Positions 21,776 through 36,400 of a stretch of 64,000 bases of DNA are shown here, piece after piece. Position 1 is the stretch's first letter; every line of letters begins with the position of its first letter. Origin of the DNA: Oncomelania hupensis (lineage: Eukaryota > Mollusca > Gastropoda > Littorinimorpha > Pomatiopsidae); assembly GCA_036898135.1 (NCBI GenBank), contig CM072512.1, forward strand, positions 10,662,428-10,726,427, in the 5' to 3' direction. The notes under the pieces are model-generated. The model did no database searches. It was not told the DNA's origin and was given only the letters and a program-made list of their open reading frames with translations. The position numbers and the translations under genes were made by a program.

Positions 21776-24753
21776 ATGATCCAAAATATATCTTTTGTTA
21801 TTTTTGCTGTGTTTATTTTGATTTCTCGAGCTGGCTGTGATGAACACGAACACACAGTAAGTACACCCTCCACAGTAAAAGTAGAGCAATGATGTATTTT
21901 ACATTTAATCATTAGTAAGAGATCGCTGTAGTTTATTTGATCGGTTTTAACTGTCAGTTTCAGAAGCATTATAGTCTGTCGTAAGCACAGTATCACGGGA
22001 AACTAATCAGTTGTAGGTTACAATTGAACAGTTTCACCGATTATTGACAAGAATCGTTGAGTTGCTGTCGTATGTCTACGCAGCAGACGACGATGACTCG
22101 GATGAGTGACTGGAAAGGCCAGAATTTGGCAACAGTTTCCTTGTTGTCGTCGTCTGAAGAAGAAAATAAATGTATCATTGTATGTTAATGATTTTTCAGA
22201 TAGATTGGTTTGTCGGAGAAGGTAAATTTCGTCTACTGTTTGCTTGGTTGGTGTCTTTCTGATAGTTGCTTGTCTAACGTAACAAGAAAAGCTTACTGCT
22301 TAGTCTTTACCTCCCTTGACATTCCTTGTCTGCACAAGTTTACTGTTTTGCAAATTTCTTTAGTTGTTGACTTCATAACTTTGTCTCTTTTCAGTACGAA
22401 GATGGGGAGGAGGTAGTGTTATGGATGAACACAGTAGGGCCATATCACAACAGACAGGAAACATATGAGTACTTTTCTCTGCCGTTCTGTCGTGGTCCAA
22501 AATCTAGCATAGGCCACTACCATGAAACGCTGGGAGAGGCTTTGCTTGGTGTAGAACTGGAGTTCAGTGGTCTCGACATAGACTTCAAAGGTGAGTAAAT
22601 GCAGTGTGTATATATATTTCAATGCAAAATCAGTTAAGCGTTTTCTGTATTTCTATTGAACAACTTCAACAAGTGTTCTAAACTTTTTAAGTAGGTAGGG
22701 CCTAGCTGCAGTCACACTAGTCCTATGCGGGAATGCCAATGGGCTCTATGCACAAAGGTGTGGCGGTCACGTGTTGCGGGAATAACACAGCGTGCTCGAG
22801 TTTGAAAATGGTGAAGTACTGTGCTGCGTTTGGATGCTCTCGTCTAACTCCGACGTTGTATGCAGATTTTTTCTTCATCTCTGCTTTTACTCAAGCGCAA
22901 ATGATGAAGCACTGCATGTCGCATGCCAACTCTAAACTGAATGTCAGTGACAAATCGCTCTTTAAAAAAGCCTGTCCTCTGATAATAATTTGTCTGTAAT
23001 GCTTTGCTGACAGTACTACAACAAATTAATTGCAATAAATAAATAAACAAATAAACCAGTTTCATCATAAGTTATATAACTTTGTTGTTGTTGTTGGGAG
23101 TATCTGTTGCCTTGATCTTATGTCTTAGTTAGTAGTTTGATAGTGTTGGAATATTTGTATAAAGGTGATTGCATTGATGTTGTGCAGGTGATTTTGAGAA
23201 GACAGAATACTGTGTAGTAGAGCTGACGGAAGAGAAGTACCAGGCCTTTATCTATGCCGTCAAAAGCCACTACTGGTACCAAATGTACATCGACGATCTC
23301 CCTATCTGGGGTAAGAAATACATCCTATCCTATTCTGTAACTCGAAAGTCGTTGGGTCACCACAGATGATAGTTAACCAGCGTACTTCCTCTTTCTGTCC
23401 TCAGCAACCCCCATGGCTTCGCTCAGTGCAAAGCCAGTCCATTCTCGAATGTTGTCCTCCCACCTCTTTTTCTGTCTCCTCTTCTTTGGCCTCCTTGCAC
23501 CGTGCCTTGCAGGATGGTCTTTGCAAGGCCTGATGCTCTGGTAATGTGGCCATATCATCAGAGTTTCCATTTCGTCACCACTGTGAGCATATTATTGTGT
23601 TGTCCAATTGCTTGTGTGATGGTCTGTTGGACTTTGTCGTTGGTGATGTGCCGGGTATAGGAAATATCCAGAAGTCTTCTGTAGCACCTCGTCACCATGC
23701 TTTGTATTCTTCGTTGTAGGTCTGCTGCGAGGGTCCCTGTTTCACAAGTGTATAGGAAGATGGAGATGACAAGGGAGGGCAGCAGCCTTAGCTTGGATTG
23801 TAGACTGATGGACCTGTCTTTCCAAATGGGCTTCAACCTTACCAGGGCAGCAGTTTGTTCTATCCTGGAGAGGACTTCCTGTCGGGACGCATTGTTTGAT
23901 ACAATGGCTACTAAATATTTGAAGCTATGCACTGTGTTGAGGGATTGGCCTTGGACTTTGATGTCCGTATTGGATGTCCGTATTGATGCCATTGGTGTTG
24001 TTGGTCATCATTTTCGTCTTCTCTGCACATATTTCCATTCCATAGGCTCTGGAGGTGGTGTCAAGCCTCTGTACCAGCTGTTCAAGTTCTTGTTCCTCTC
24101 CAGCCAATCCATCAATGTCATCCACATAACGGAGGTTGGAGATTGCTCTACCCCCTATACTGACTGCCTTTGTGATCTGCAAGGGCAACTGACATGATGC
24201 GCTCCAGGAAGATAGAGAGTGGTGGAGAGAGTAGGCATCCTTGGCACATGCCAGTTGTTGTTCTGAACCAGTTCCCAATGCCGCTGTTGTGGCGGACTGC
24301 ACTGGTAACCTTGTCATACAGAATTTTGATGACTTCAGTAATGAAGAAATAGTGCCAAGAAAATTACTCAGAGTGGGGAACTCTCCTCGGATCCGCTGAT
24401 TTCAGAGGAAATCGGCAGCCATTTCAGAGGAAAAAAAAAAGAGTTCAGAGGAAAAAACATTTGTCCGTTTCCGAATCCAGTAGACCTATTATTACAAGTA
24501 TCCATCCGTGTCCATCACCAGCAAAATTAATGAAGCAAAGCTCAATTGTCAGCTTTTTTAGGAAGTAAAACAACAGTGAACTTGTGGAAGCTAAAATTAG
24601 ACAATGTGCTGAAATGAAACCTCTTTAATTTAACTTGCAGAAACTTATTTGAAAATTTGCTAAGAAGATTGTTTCTATTAAAATTGAACTTGTGAAAGAC
24701 TGAAATGTGCAAGAAGAAACAGACATCCAAAATGTAAAGGTTAGTGGTATTTG

Positions 24754-24804
<51 letters not shown>

Positions 24805-27800
24805 ACGAATACGAAATTGTATTGTCATAAAACACAAGTGTGTGTGTGTGCTCCTGTGTTTGTTCAAGCTTTTTCTAATAATTATTACTTTTCTTTCATA
24901 TTTGGTTGGTTCAGTTCACTATACATTTACTGCACTGTTACTATGCCACTCTTGGTATGGCTTAAAAACGTGCACATTTTCAGGGGGGCTTTGCCCCCCT
25001 GGACACCCTACAAGGGCCCTGCCCCTTGACCCCGCCGGGGCCTAGGCGGGCCCTGGACCCCAGCCTTTTCAGAGTTTTTCTCAATGAGTTGTTCCCCACC
25101 CTGATTACTGTTTGAATCTTGCATATAACATGCGCAGTTTCAGTTAAGGATATATTTGGGCATCGCTTCTGGTTATTCTACGTTGTGCTTTGGGTTAGTT
25201 TTGATATATGTGTGTGTGTGTGTAATTTTATAGTTTATACGCTCTTGTTCTTCAGGCATTGTTGGAGAGATCGATGATGGTGGTGACGGATTTTACATCT
25301 GGACACACAAGAAGTTTGACATCGGCTACAACACCAAGCAGATCGTGGATGTCAACCTCACGTCTGAGGTTAAAGTCAAACTGGAGCCCAACATCAAGCT
25401 CTCTTTCTCCTATGAGGTAATGAAATACAGTCAAGCTCCCAGATTTTGTGTTTCAGGTACACATGCAAATATTCAGTGCTACAAAAGATGTACAAAAGAG
25501 CTCAGGAAGCATGTGGTTGTGCTGGTCATTGCGATGTTTCTGTGGCTCACGAAATGGGACCATTCTTGATGATTTGAAGCCATCAAAAGTATTGAAAATA
25601 AGGGGTTCTTGAATGACACACTACTGATAAGTACTCTCAGAGGTTGTGCCAAGCTTGTATAGATGACAACACACTGTGAAAACTGGACTATATGCTAACA
25701 TTTATCCACACTGTTCTAAGCCATGGGCTAATTTCAAAAATATGTTTGTGCATGTGTATACATTGTGTGTGTGTAGTAGTAGTAGATTGGTCACACATTT
25801 GTGTTGATGATGTTTTCGCAGATGTGGGGTTGTGTTTGTACCTCAGAGCTCATTGTAGCTGTCTTGTTCCTTGCTTTATGTGTGCTGGGGAGACGAAAAG
25901 TGTGTGTAAAACAGATCTATAGTAGCTGTCTCACCAAAAGAAATGGGATTGGAGTTAAGTTACAGCATCTTGGATATAATCCTTGATGTGCTAAGCTCTG
26001 TTGCTGCGCTGGTAAGTAGGTTGTTTTGAAATGTATGGCTGTCTGTATGTTTGTTTTATTGTGCTAATTTGTATTGATGTGTAACATGTGCAGTCAAGAA
26101 ACTTTATTCCAGAAAATCAAACCCCTAGAGGACACAGGGAATTATATAATTATTTATTAATAACTATAAAACTTATAATATAAATACGATAGATAGTAAA
26201 ATACATTTAAAACAGGCTCATTTCTGTGAAACAATAGAGGTGAATCAAGATCTCAATCATGACTTTTTCGAGTTAAAAGCTGCCGCTATTAGGAAATGTG
26301 AAAAACACTCAAATATGATATATATGGATTGCTGCATAATATTATTGTAATGCTGTATAGTTTGTGTTGTGTTTTTCAGGTGAAATTCCACCCCTCCAAA
26401 ATCAAGTTTGAGGATCGTTTTGACAAGTACCTGGACCCCAACTTCTTTCAACACAGGGTTTGTTATACTTTTTCTTTTATTTGAACGACAATACTGAAAA
26501 TGTAGGGTGATGATGAAAGAGGTTTATAAAGTTAATTTAAAAATAGGGTCAGTAGGTAGGCTTTTTTTTTCTCTCTAAGTAGGTACTCCAAGCCCTTCAT
26601 TGGCTCTTGTCCGGTCGGCAGTTTTGACTCAGTTTTCACTTCACTTTCAACACTTATTATTAATGTAAAACTGCATCAAAACGAACAGTGGCTGTATTCA
26701 AATAAAAATTGAAAGCTTTATCTTTACATCTGTGTTGTTTTTAATGCATGTTTATGCGAAAGATTCCGAGAAAACAGCTTTTGAATACGCCCCTATCCGA
26801 GCGCTGAATGGCGGTGCGGAAAAAGTTGTCAGCGTCGTTTGCTGAGAGGGGCTCGTTTCAAAGTCTAAGTGCTTTGCGATACTTCATTGGATGGCCTAAA
26901 AATAAGAACCAATGAGAAGTTCGGATACTTAGCTTCATTTACATATAGGTATTGTGGGGCTCTCGTGTGTAAAAGTTTTGTTACGAGCCGAACAAAGTGG
27001 ATAAAGCGGTTTTGATGTAAGTTTGATTTTAACTAGAAGTTTAAAACTTAGCAAGAAATAAAGAGCAGACTTTCCTTTATAAAACTAGGGTATTTATTAA
27101 TTTGTGCATTACTGTATCGCGGAGCGCTTTGCCGTAGAAAAGCCTACCCAAACGGTGTTCGGGAATTCTTGCGGTCATTGCGTACTCGTAGGCCTGTTCA
27201 ACGACACGCGTGCTGAGCGTAGTAGCACACCAGTAGGCCTATAATTTGCCGGCGCGCACTGCGAATTTGATGATTTCCCAACTTTGAAGCACCAAAACGG
27301 CTGAACATTACATGGGAGAGGCCTGAAGAAAATTGGGCTTGGAGTATAACATATGAAGGGGTTACCTGTCAAAAATCAGCTTCCTGGTATCAATATTGGC
27401 TTCACTTTGAGACTCCAAAGTTGTCAATTTCTTCAATTCCAAAACGTTGCCAAAAAAACACCAACATTCGGCATTTTCAAACATTAATAACTTTTTACCT
27501 ATTTGTCCTATGGGGAAAAAAAATATACCACTGTGTTCAGAATGAAAAGCTCTTTAACCTTTAGGCTGCGCTGTATACGTACGAAGTACGAGGTGCTTAA
27601 AGCCGGCCTAGTGCGATGTCTACGTACGTTGTACGAAGGGAGGTAAAAGCGTTTATAAAATAAATCCTTGGTCATGATAATGAAACAAAAGTTGTTTCCC
27701 TTCAACTGTAATGCTTTGGAAAGAAAATCTTTGGGTTTAGAGGTAATTTTCAAACAAAAGTCACGTGTCGAAGCACTTGTTGCTAGGGCGAAATTTTCCG

Positions 27801-30428
27801 CCTCGTTCGTCGCCATCATGGCACGCAGAACATACACGGCAGAAGAGGTGGCGCAAATGTTTCCAGAAGAAAACTTTGATGATGATAGTGAGGATAAAGA
27901 TTTTGATACGGGTGATGATGTTTATTTGACGGAGGCTGTAGGGAGTAATTACGATTCGGACGAAGAAGAAGATCGCCGCATACAATCTTTAGCAGACGAT
28001 GATAGGTGAAAAAAACTTCGTTATTTTCACTAGATCTATAATAATATTATTTGCCTTTTACACAGACTATTTCTGCATTTATCAGACTTTCATTACAGTC
28101 CATTTTGGTTCACATAATTTTTGGTAATAACTCTTATTTCTATTTTTGCAATTCTTTGCGTATGACTTCAAGAATGGGTGTGCAATTGAGTGAGAGTGAA
28201 TTTGTTTGCTCATGCCCCTAACTTTCCATCCCATAATTGTACTAACCAACAATCTTACACTTTTTTGTCTGTTCTTTGGAATCTTTATTCAATTTCTTTT
28301 CATTTGATATATACTTTTATATATCTAGGTGTAATAGTTTAGCAACAATGGCATATATAATAAGGCATGTGTGTTTTTAATCGTAAATCAAAATTTTCCT
28401 TAGCACAGAGCAGGAAAAACGTGTCAGCAGGCTAAGGGTTAAATCTATGTCAGTTTTGTGATGAGGAAATCATTTTTTTAAAATGGCTTTTGACTACCTA
28501 CTCTAAGCCTTTTCCACCTTGGGTGTGACCTTTTTGTCATTTTTTTAAATTTTTATATATTGGTTGGGATACCGTAAACAGATTTTTTTTGGAGGGGGGG
28601 GGGGGGGGGGGGGGGCCTTATCTTTTTTCCTTAAACTACAACACAATCGTCACGTGCATCAGGGATTGCTTGTAATAGATGCCACCTTTCTGTGCATTCA
28701 CCCATTAGTCGTTGCAACAACATGAAAATGCGTTGTAACAAATTACATCCATTAATAAACTACAAGTTGCAACATATTTTATGGGTGCGATTTTTGACAT
28801 ACTGTTATTGATTGTTAGGGTTCTTCTATGTGTGCAGATCCACTGGTTCAGCATCTTCAACTCATTCATGATGGTCATCTTCTTGGTGGGTCTGGTCAGC
28901 ATGATTCTCATGCGTACACTTCGCAAGGACTACGCCCGTTACAGCAAAGAGGACGATCTTGATGACATGGTGAGTCTTTGTTAGGGTGATTTTGCATATT
29001 GGGCCAGTGACTCTGTGTGTTTTGAGTTTCTTTTCATGGTTTATCCCCATTTGTAGTTGTGCACTCTGTGTAACCTTGGTAGAGACTTAACAGAACTGGA
29101 CAAGGTTGGTTAGTTTGGTGACATCTTGTGTATCGTGAAGGTTAATGCCCGATGTAGTTTTTGTGTTTGACTCCCAGTCCACAGAGAGCAGATCGCTATA
29201 GAAATGTTGTTATTATATATTATTAATATTATATATTATTATGATTGTTTAATTTGTAGGAGAAAGACCTAGGAGATGAATACGGCTGGAAGCAAGTTCA
29301 TGGCGATGTGTTTAGGCCGGCATCCAACGCGATGCTGTTTTCCGCACTGGTGGGAACTGGATACCACATCTCTCTGGTCTCCCTCTGTGTCATCTCCTTT
29401 GCCATCATCGGAGAACTGTACACAGAGTAAGTTTTGACTCGCCCGTTAGTGTCCAATCATACAGAGTACATTTATGCTAGGCTTAAGTTTCAGTCATGAA
29501 TTTTAAACGTTTTGTCAGTGGCCAGCCCAGACAGAGATTGGAAGATAATCTATCGTGAATTGGACAGAAAATAATTAATACATTTTTGACTGGCATGCAT
29601 AGCAATGTGATCCTATATAATCACCTCCCCCTCTTCCTCCCTTTCCTCCTCCCTGTCTCGCCCTTCCCCTGCCCCTTCACCCCAAACAAAAAATTTCAAG
29701 ATTTTTGCAAATCTGTGCGAGACGAGTCCTAAAACAGTCCAAAAATCAGGGCTTAAAATCCTCCTCGGATCCGCGGTTTTCCTCGTGAAAGTGATCTTCT
29801 TCCTCGGAAAAATAAATAAATTTCCTCGGAAAAAATATACCCTTCTCAATAAAAATTTAGAAGCATAAGGTGCGCTTTATTCGCAAATGGTTTTGATTCT
29901 CAAATGGCTCAAGTCATCAGTTGGTTATTTTGTTTGGTTTGCTAGCTACATTCTTTGCTACTAGTCAAAATGGCGGCGGCAACGATTGTGAAACGAGGAG
30001 ATTCTTTTAATGACAGATGGAACCGAATGGCTTTTGAAAAAAAGTTTAAATTATGTGAAGACTTGAACTGAAATGCTTTGGACCTTGTTGATTTAAGATC
30101 AAGATATAGAGGGCTAAACAGTAACTTCACAAATTGTCTTGTTAAGTCAGTACCGAGTAGGCATATTTCCTTAGTTACAATGGAAAAAGAACAACTCCAA
30201 TCAATCCTCCAATCAGTGACAAAAATGACTTGTATGATTCAAGAGAGAGTGAAGATGAAGAAACTGGCGTTATTTTGCCAAGACTTATGATTGTGTGATG
30301 CTATCAAAATTTGATGCACTCATTGACTCAGAACGTTAGTAATGTTAAAGAAAGAGATGTTTTGGTTGAAGGGTGTGTGACTGGTGGTGTCTATGCTGAA
30401 AATTTCTAGCAACATCTCTGATAGCATA

Positions 30429-30495
<67 letters not shown>

Positions 30496-33400
30496 GAATT
30501 GATTTAGTAAAGCAAAGCATCCATTGAATTGTATACATTAGACTGTTCCACTTGATTGGAAATGCAAGTTAATTTGTGTGTGCGGGGAGGGAGTTGGAGG
30601 GGATTTTTATTCTGCTTTATTCATTTGATTTTGTGTTTAATATGATAAACTATTGTAATCAGAATGGGGTCAGAGAACATTATACATTAAAATTAAAGTG
30701 GAAAACAAAAAATATGCAAAATAATTACCATCTGTGTTGAACTAATGAATACTTTGTTTCTTTAGAGTGCAAACTACATTCACAGACAAGCTTACGGCTA
30801 CTTTAAACTGAAAATGTAACCAAAAAAAACAATGATGTTATGCTTCAAAACATTAGCAAAATGATATTGGTTCGTGTTACAAAATGGATGTTTTTTTGTC
30901 TGTAACAGGAGAGGCTCCCTGCTCAGCACAGCGATATTTGTGTTTGCAGCCACTTCCCCAGTAAATGGCTACTTCGGGGGTAGTCTCTATGCTCGCATGG
31001 GTGGTACGATCCTGCAACTTTTCCTTCCTTTTGCCATAACTGTTGGTCATGTTGGAGTGTATTGTTACTCTGTGCAAAGTGTTTCATGATGAATATATCT
31101 GTTAGTCTTATTATGAAGAGCAAGGTTTTATTACAAATTCTATTTGTAAGAATGGATTTGCCATTACAAACATTGCGTTTTCTTATGAACTGTGCAATAA
31201 TTACTTGCAGGGTTCGTACAGAGTCATGGAAGTCTGGAAAAGCTATGGAAAATGGAGAAAGTGATTTCCAGGGCTGGAAAAGCCATGGAAAAAATTCATT
31301 TGTCTAGATAGGTATGGAAAAGTCATGGAAAAAAACCCACAAGGCAATCTTTCAGTTTGACAAGCATTTTTCTTCAAAAGAAAGAAAAATGAAAATACCG
31401 TTTATTTGAGATGTTCTCCCGGCGATGTTGCGATTGAAACCGAAAGTAGCAAATTAATTTTTCTTTTAGCGCGGTTATTTCCCTTGCTAACTCTTGCGGG
31501 TTAAAGACACAATAAACCTACTGTTTTCTTTCTCATCCGGCCGATGCAGAACAGAAGAAAGAAGATGTGGACAGAATCAATTTGCAGTACACAGACTTCT
31601 TATCAGAGTGTGCTTCTGCTGATAACTTTCAGTCTTTTGACAGGGATAAAGACAGATTAGACAGACTCTTCTTCTCTGCACTGGCCAAGCGAAAGGAGTT
31701 GAGTGGCCTTTGGAGTGTTGTGAGAGAAGTGCTGCTTTTTTCTCATGGCCAGGCCAGTGTGGAGAGGGGATTCTCTGTTAATAAAGAAGTAATGACTGAC
31801 AACATGTCACAGAAAACCCTAACAGCACAGAGAATTATAGCAGACCATTTGGCTAAGGCAGGTGGAGCCAGTCAGGTGCCAATTACAAAAGCACTCCTCT
31901 TCAATGCAGCTAGTGCAAGATCCAGATATGAGGTTTACCTTGAAGAAGAGAAGAAAAAAAAGAAAGTTAGTGTTAGATGAAATTAAAGAGCTGAAGTCAA
32001 AGAAGAAACGATTGGAACTGTGTGCAAAAGACCTGCTTAAATCTGCAGATAGGGCAGAGCAGAGTGAGAGCCTATCACTTCTGTCCAAGGCCAATGCTTT
32101 GCGCAGGTCAGCGACAAAAAAAAGAGGCAGAAGCCATTACTCTAGAGTGCCAAATTGACCAGAAGCTCAAAGAAATAAAACAGTAATTGTGAATTGTGTG
32201 TTCATTCTCAGGAAAGTTGACACATGAAAAAATGCAGGGCATATTTGTTTATTAAAATCATATGGACTGTCCGTATCACAGATCATAGGCTGTCTTGTAT
32301 TTTGTAAGTACACGTCTCACAATTCTTTTCTTTTTTTTTATGCCGGTGTTTTTATGTGATAAGTATTCTAATAGAATTTCTATGTAGAATTGTTTGTTTC
32401 TTGCGTGTGTAAGATGGTCTTGAAAATGTTTAGGAAGCCATGGAAAAAGTCTGGAAAAAGTATGGAATTTTGTTTTCCCAAACTTGTGGGAACCCTGTAC
32501 TTGTAAAAGTTACTTCCATTGGTAATTGCCTGACAATTAGGTTATCTGTGCAGAGGTGCCAACCAGTATGGATTGACCATATTTAATTCCGGCAAAGTGA
32601 ATTAAATACGGAAATACGATAGCTTTTATAAAAATACGGAGAAGTTGCTGATCGTTTATCTTTGCCAGTGGTGCTTTTGTACCGGTTTCTGGTCTCATTC
32701 AAGATTCAAGATTCTTTATTGTCCAAACACAAGGCATGGATATTTGTTTAGCAGTGCAATAAGGAAGGAGATAACAACATCAAAATTATTACAAACATGG
32801 ACATACAATATTGATACATTTGATATACTATCAAAAACAACTTCCATACCAAAATACAAATCTATAAACACTAACACACATGCATAAACAGATAACCAGC
32901 CACATACCCATGCGTACACATTTAACACACAGATAATTATTCCACAGTATATGTATACACAACTACAACACTCACCCATTCTTCCATGCCTTAGATCCAT
33001 CCTAAATCATAATAATAATAATAATCATCATCATCATCATCATTATAATAATAATAATAAGAGTAATAATACAAAATAATCATAATATTAATAATAATCG
33101 TAATCATTAGAGTAATTATAAAAATAATAATAATAACAATGCAACTACAACTAATAATAATAATACAACAGCAGCACCAAAAGACAACTAATAATTAATA
33201 TATGATAATAACAATACTACTACAACTAATAATAACAACTAAAAGAATACAAAACCAAACTTCATAATAATCTCGGGGAACAAAATTAATAAAAATAATA
33301 ATAATAACAAGAACAACAACCAAATTAACTAATTGATAAAATCTCTGGTCAAAGTTGAGTAAGAAAAGAACACCACATTCTCATATAATTGTTTGCAGCA

Positions 33401-36400
33401 GATGTATTGCACGAAAGCAAATTGCCTCCTTTATTACAAGGGTTAGCATTCTTATCGCTGGAGCGTGTCGTTTGCCAGTCGGATGGCTGTTGGAAGGTAT
33501 GAATTCTTGAAGCGCGTCGTGCGACACTTCATAGAGAGGAAGCGCCCCTCGCTGCGCCTCATAATAGTACTCCTGCACTCACTGAACGTCGCTGTGTTCA
33601 ACAAGCTGATTTTCATGGTTATTTTAGAGTAAAACTAGTTTGGTGTTCAACAAGCTGATTTGCATGGTGATTTTAGAGGACTGAAAATAGCCTGCTGTTT
33701 CAGAGGGAAGCCTGTCGTTACTTTATAGTGTCATAGGCTGGGTTTTGCGATTACAAAAATACTGACAAGTGTTAAAAAATATTGTCAAACTGGTCCGGAA
33801 ATACTGACAAAAAGATTAGGGGGTTGGCACATCTGTCTGTGCATTCTCATTGTCATTCAAGCAAAGAATCAATTGCATCTTGATTGTATTTTGCTGACGT
33901 TTTACCTAAATAGTCTTTTTGATGTAGTCGCCTGCCCCCCAAAAATGCCCAGATTGTTTGCAAATCTGTGCGACATGAGTCCTAAATAGTCCAAAGATGA
34001 TATCAGAAAAAAGGTCCGTTCGCCTGTCTTCCGCTGTCTGTGCAAAAACTTCAAAGTGGCTAAGTACACGCTTACTATGCAAACCAAGGTCAAGGTTACT
34101 GGAGCTGTCCATAGTCGGTTTGTGTAGGTAATTTGAAGTGACCTTGACCCTAAACTATGAGAGATATAAAGTCAAAACTTGTGTATTTGGACCAAATAGA
34201 GTGATCTTTTATATATGTTCCGTTTTTGCGTTGATATTCAAGGTCATGGTTATTTTAGGCCCTGCAAAGACATACACAAAATTGCTTTGGAATGGCTGTT
34301 TATTTAACCCATAGTATGCAACAACATTGGGTTATTTGATCAGATATGCATGAGAAGTCACATGAAGGTCAAGGTCACTGAAGATCAAGGTCATCCCAAG
34401 GTAACTATTTGTTTGGGCATAATTCAATTTAAGCTGTAGTGTTTTTGAAAGTACGTGTGTATTTGGATTCAGAGGTCATCTCAAGAGCATTGAAAAAAAC
34501 AAAGTCGGTATTTGCATCTTAATGCTACCATTTAATTTGTTTTTTCTGGGCACTCGTTTTCATGTTAAATATTGCGAGTTCCATAAGGAGCATGCGAGTT
34601 CTAATGCTTTGACCTTCTTTATTTATTTATTTATTTAATGATTATTTATTTTATCTAATTTTGTTTTGTTCTATATTTAGGCAAAGTGTGGATCCGCCAA
34701 ATGCTGCTAAGTGCCTTCCTGATGCCGTCCGCTGTGTGTGGTCTGGCGTTTTTCATCAACTTCATCGCTATTTACTATCACGCCTCAAGGGCTATCCCCT
34801 TTGGCACCATGGTAAGCTAGTGGTTGACTTTGCAGCAGTCAGCACACACTAAGGCGCTAGTTACATTAGTGTGAAACTTTCACTAGGCCATCTCCTGTCC
34901 AAATGTGGCTGGTTCCACCCCACATTTTTTGTAGCTACTGTACATTTCAGGGGTGGCATCTAGGTAACATATTTTCAATGGATGGAGATTCGCACATGCA
35001 TAAATAACACTAAAAGTACTAACACAATCCTTGTACATTGTGGCCAGGTGGCAACATCTTCAGGGGGAGGGGGGGGGAGGGAGGGGTATATGAGGGGAGT
35101 ATAAACCGAGGTCTAGCCTGTGCACCCACAGTCCTTCCATTGCACAGACTTTAACTCTTCGTATCCTATATCGCACCCCACCGCATATGCCAACAAATCC
35201 TGAATCGCTGTAAACCACAACGAAATGGGTACCGAAATCAAAACTGATGTCATACATTCTTGTCCTTTTTTATAACTTTAAACTTTTAGTACACAACATC
35301 CGGCTGTCTTTCTTCAATGTTTGCAAATGGGCATGAACTTCAGCCAGTCTTTTTTCAATGTTTTTTTTTTACAATAAATTTTTGAACGGAATTTTTTTTC
35401 TGGTATTTTGCAATCGTAATGGCAGATTTTGACAGTGATAGTGTTGATGGTTTTGTCAATTAAAAAAAAACAAATTATCAAGATCAGGACTTAGGTTTTT
35501 GATAAACAAATGATGTTTCTGTGTGTGGTGTGAATACTAGCAATTTTACTAACTTTGATAGTGAAATATTAATCAATTTCTTGTGTGTCTTGGTAGCTTC
35601 TGACGCTGGATCGACTGACTATAATTAGGATCCAAGTAATGAAGATTTGCTAGTTTTATATGTCTTATGTAAAATCTGTGAATATTTTCTGCCACTTTTA
35701 TCAAACTTAGATTTTGCGAAGCAATCAGGTAAGCGGTAGTAAATGGGGACAGGTGTTAGGATTTTTTTTTAATTATCGAGTGTATGCATTGATTGGAGCC
35801 AATGAAAAAATTGTTGTGCATGCTTATTGTACTAAGCTTGCCTTGTATTATTTGTTCAGAGTATCACATAATCATAATCACTGTATTTCTGACTTTATTA
35901 ACAATTTTACTAATTTATCTGTGATTATTGATTAAAAATCAATATTGACAGGCTCACGATATGCAGAAACTTAAAATAACATACAGGGTGTTCCAAAAGT
36001 CTTGGGCACATTTTGACATTGAATATTTCCGAAACTACTAAGGATATAAAAACACATCTGGTAAATTCAGAAAGCTTGTAATCTCAATTTTTACATGGAA
36101 TGTTCAAAGATGTTCAATGTGAGCACCATTGGTCACACGACACACATCAAGCCGATAGTCAAATTCTTGCCAAACGCGTCCCAGCATTTTCTGGTTGAGT
36201 GAACGCCATTAATGGGTCTGAAAAGAAATTAAAAAAGCAACAGCTTTACAAAAAACTTAATTTAATTAGCTTTAAAATGGCACAACTTTTATCTTTCTAC
36301 CATTCATAGTAATTGAGATATGGGGACTTAAATGTGCCCAAGACTTTTGGAACACCCTGTATTTACTGCATAGTACATTCAGCAATCAACACTTAATGCA

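Noticed and set aside
27175..27372. 65-codon frame repeated at 38017-38214 on the minus strand
   Set aside because: It is duplicated only because it lies in two copies of a non-autonomous element. No domain, start context or splice support is seen.
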